The position numbers and the translations under genes were made by a program. Below the pieces are notes generated by a model. The model had not been told where the DNA came from and did not search any database. It was given only the letters and a program-made list of their open reading frames with translations. Positions 38,487-40,712 of a stretch of DNA of 40,712 bases are shown here, one piece after another; position 1 is the first letter of the stretch, and each line of letters starts with the position of its first letter. The stretch is from Stentor coeruleus (Eukaryota; Ciliophora; Heterotrichea; Heterotrichida; Stentoridae). The stretch covers positions 1-40,712 of the forward strand of contig MPUH01000672.1 in NCBI GenBank assembly GCA_001970955.1. Reading direction: 5' to 3'.

Positions 38487-39149
38487 ATGGCTAAACGAAC
38501 AGTAAAACATTGGGGACCAAAAGTAAAAAACATATAGGAAGATGAAATATTAAGAGAATTAGTCGAAACATATGGGTCTAAAAGGTGGAACTACATAAGC
38601 GAAATGATTACCAGCCTTGAGTCAGTGGCATATAAAAGCCCAAAACAGTGCCGAGACCGCTGGGTTAACCATTTAGATCCGAAACTTATACAAACTCCCT
38701 GGACAGAAAAAGAAGAAGCAACTTTAATAGAAAAGCACAAAAGCCTCGGGTGCAAATGGAGTATTATATCTCATTTTTTCAAAGGCCGATCAGCTAACTC
38801 AGTGAAAAACCACTTTTATAGTCTTATCAGGAAAAATCTTCGTAGATACAATAAATACCACGCTTTAGGTAAGAGAATCAACGGCAAAGCCTCAGCTTTA
38901 TTCAAAACCCCAGAATTTTATAAATTGCTTGTAAAACCATCTGTTCCAAAAGTTCATAAAAGCTTTGAAGAACAACAACATAAACATGAAAAAGCTGATA
39001 AAGTTGAAGAAAAAACTCAATATGAGGAAGATACTAATCATATGAGTTTTACTAATGAAGATCTATTTGAAAGTATAGAGATGATCAATCAAATACAAAA
39101 GCCTATAATACCTTATTATTGGCTTTTCCCTATGGCTTATCCATACTAA
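38487..39149 (+). CDS. Two-repeat Myb transcription factor, paralogue 6
   Basis: Exon 1 38487-38522 (MAKRTVKHWGPK), intron 38523-38537, exon 2 38538-39149; 215 residues. Repeat 1: HWGPKEDEILRELV, SKRWNYISEMI, QCRDRWVNHLDP. Repeat 2: TPWTEKEEATLIEKH, CKWSIISHFFKGRSANSVKN with HFYSLIRKNLRRYNKY. Tail motif PEFYKLLVKPSVPK. The C-terminus is acidic and then aromatic (PYYWLFPMAYPY), similar to the FWLLS end of paralogue 3. TAA stop. A start at the internal Met at 38604 would lose half of repeat 1. Confidence 0.93.
38523..38537 (+). other. 15-nt intron of Myb 6
   Basis: GTAAAAAACATATAG, phase 0, after codon 12, with an in-frame TAG. Confidence 0.93.
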
Positions 39150-40631
39150 ATAGTTTAAATGTGAGTTTAATTATTAGATATTATGCTTTGTATATAGAAA
39201 TATAATGAATATAAAAGTATAATAAGGAAAAGGTTTTGGTAGAGAAATTGATTAAATATGTTATGGTGAATATGAGCATGGCTGATAAAGTTTTGGAAAA
39301 GGGAGGATTAGCAGGTATTAATGGAAAATTAATAAAGAGAATAAATGCTTTGTCTTGATGCTGGATGATACTAGGATTTGTGTTTTATTGGAATGATTGT
39401 GTTGGGCTTTTTGGATTTCGGAGGAATCTGTAGGTAGTGTTATAAAAGAAAAATTTTAGAGTGTATAATTTTAGGTTATATTATTATCGAATTTAACTTA
39501 GAATATTATGTTTAGTTATACTTGTTCTTTATTAAACTGTATATTGATTGTCTATGTTGTATAATTTTCCTTATGCAAATTATATGTTTTACGTTCTTAT
39601 GATAGAAATGATGATTTTAGACTGATTATCATCTTTAATGTAATTAATTGTTTATCACATGCTTAAGCTTTAATTTGATAAAAGAATAAAGGATTTCATA
39701 ATTCTTGTATCTTTAATTTTTGTCTAGAGTTTTTTCCTATAATTTATATTCCTATTATAAATAAAACATATACAAAATTATAAAATACTCAAAAATAAAT
39801 GGATATTGATCCGAAATCTTACAGCTCTTATTAAAAAATATCATAAAAATCTTTTTCGTCTTAATGCGTATTTCATTTTTTACCTACAAGTTTTTCTATC
39901 TTATACTCATTTACTCAATTGTGTGTAAAAAGCGCATATATTCTTATATATCTTGATATTTACTTTCAAAAAGTGTTAGATGTGGTTTCATCATCTTTGA
40001 GTTCAGACCTTCCAATAGATAACCACCAATATCAGGCTAATTTTTTTATCAAAATCATTTATCCGAATAAGTTTGAATTTGTTGGACAAATTTTCATAAG
40101 AACTTTTTGAAGTATTTAAAACCTTCAAAGTTTAGAGCTGTGAAGAAAGTTTTATACGAGCATGGTCCTTTGTTGTTTTTTTTTACCATGATGCAGTAAA
40201 CAGCGTGAAAATTATAAGTAGCAAGATATGGCAAAAGTATGTAAAAATGTTATGTATAAGAATTATAATTATAAGGAATGCTAAGAAAGAATAGCTAAAA
40301 AAGCTTTAGGTTAAATTTATAATGTGATGGAAAGAAGATATATAATAAGTAAATGTTAGTTAGAAAATATATCGTTCACAGTCGTGAACTCTGTATTAAT
40401 CAATTTTCAGATGTTTTCTTTTATTATCAATGCTTTCTACGATGTTTTTTATGATGCTCTCTGAAAGAAGATATATAATAAGTAAATGCAATAGATAAAC
40501 AGAATGTATAAAAATGTTATTAGAAAGGATATAATGTGTATATGATTTATATAATGTCCTTAGATAATGATGTCTCAGACTGTAAGTTTACCAATTGTCT
40601 TCAATATTTTCACCCCACAGTCCCAGTGTTC
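39150..40631. other. Spacer after Myb 6
   Basis: About 1.5 kb. G/T-rich on the plus strand near 39230-39470. Open stretches at 39263-39358 and 39865-40110 have some coding look but no supported start or family; I do not call them genes. A 26-bp direct repeat lies at 40330-40488. Confidence 0.55.
40330..40488. repeat. 26-bp perfect direct repeat, 133 bp apart
   Basis: Copies at 40330-40355 and 40463-40488 are identical; the DNA between is unique and holds a 6-bp-stem inverted repeat (GTTCAC/GTGAAC, 40374-40389). Confidence 0.8.
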
Positions 40632-40712
40632 TTATGAAGAGATAAAGTTTAACCACTGAATATGGCGCCATAAACCTTTCTGATCTTTAGGATATTCTGG
40701 TTCCAGGCTTTT
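40632..40712 (-). CDS. Possible 3' end of a gene cut by the window edge
   Basis: The minus strand is open from the window edge to a TAA at 40632-40634, reading 26 codons with KSLEPEYPKDQKGLW and RHIQWLNFISS. G+C is well above the nearby spacer, which suggests coding DNA. The plus strand of the same segment is open only if TGA is read as an amino acid, which no gene here needs. Family unknown. Confidence 0.4.
   Translation of the reverse strand, partial: KSLEPEYPKDQKGLWRHIQWLNFISS

Noticed and set aside
39263..39433. Plus-strand open stretch MVNMSMADKV... with one TGA before a TAG
   Set aside because: Only 31 codons to the TGA, no family, and it lies in a G/T-rich 3' flank like those after other plus-strand genes.
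39919..40110. 63-codon plus-strand frame
   Set aside because: No ATG start, and no 15- or 16-nt intron joins it to the upstream ATG at 39864. Left as unexplained.
40568..40712. Plus-strand reading from the ATG at 40568 that stays open if TGA is Trp
   Set aside because: It needs a non-standard code. The minus-strand frame over the same bases is open under the standard code.
1..40712. tRNA, rRNA, CRISPR arrays, and intact transposons
   Set aside because: Looked for on both strands by eye; no T-loop-like or repeat-spacer pattern and no transposase-like intact frame was found.

Overview
The window looks like macronuclear DNA of a heterotrich ciliate, most probably Stentor or a close relative. 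Four things point there. (i) It is very A+T-rich and eukaryotic in gene content. (ii) I can place ten introns of 15 nt (nine) or 16 nt (one), all GT...AG, and each one restores a reading frame or a family alignment; such tiny introns are known from Stentor and other heterotrichs. (iii) The nuclear code is the standard one: about 75 Trp codons in the recognisable genes are all TGG, no TAA/TAG is needed as Gln, and genes end in TAA, less often TAG, once TGA. (iv) Genes are otherwise compact, with 5' exons often only 12 codons long. The species is an inference.

Layout. 1-6.8 kb: a tandem array of three RING-CH (MARCH-type) two-pass membrane E3 ligase genes, the first cut by the window edge, with paralogous non-coding spacers. 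6.8-12.6 kb: three unrecognised genes (a coiled-coil protein with a tail anchor, a basic protein disturbed by a scaffold join, a disordered protein), then a BET-type bromodomain + ET protein with a missed first exon. 13-25.4 kb: a dense gene block with a class II DYRK kinase, two paralogous coiled-coil/GAS2-like proteins flanking an atypical MAP kinase (TGH instead of TxY), two low-complexity proteins, a four-exon inositol polyphosphate 5-phosphatase, a secreted protein, and a PH + permuted papain-like (NlpC/P60-type) fusion. 25.9-39.2 kb: six paralogous two-repeat Myb genes in both orientations, separated by long A+T-rich spacers that hold at least one likely pseudogene. 39.2-40.7 kb: mostly non-coding, with a possible gene end at the right edge.

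The clearest biological signals are two lineage-specific expansions: the RING-CH array and the Myb cluster. All six Myb genes share one 15-nt intron after codon 12; in three of them the intron has no stop and keeps frame, so a plain ORF reading wrongly adds five residues. Three of the four single-N positions are flanked by exact direct repeats, which means un-merged contig ends; collapsing them repairs two broken genes. The middle block also shows abrupt, kilobase-scale flips between C/A-rich and G/T-rich composition on one strand that do not simply follow gene direction.

I saw no tRNA, rRNA, CRISPR, telomere, or intact transposon. Domain calls rest on motif reading only, with no database search.
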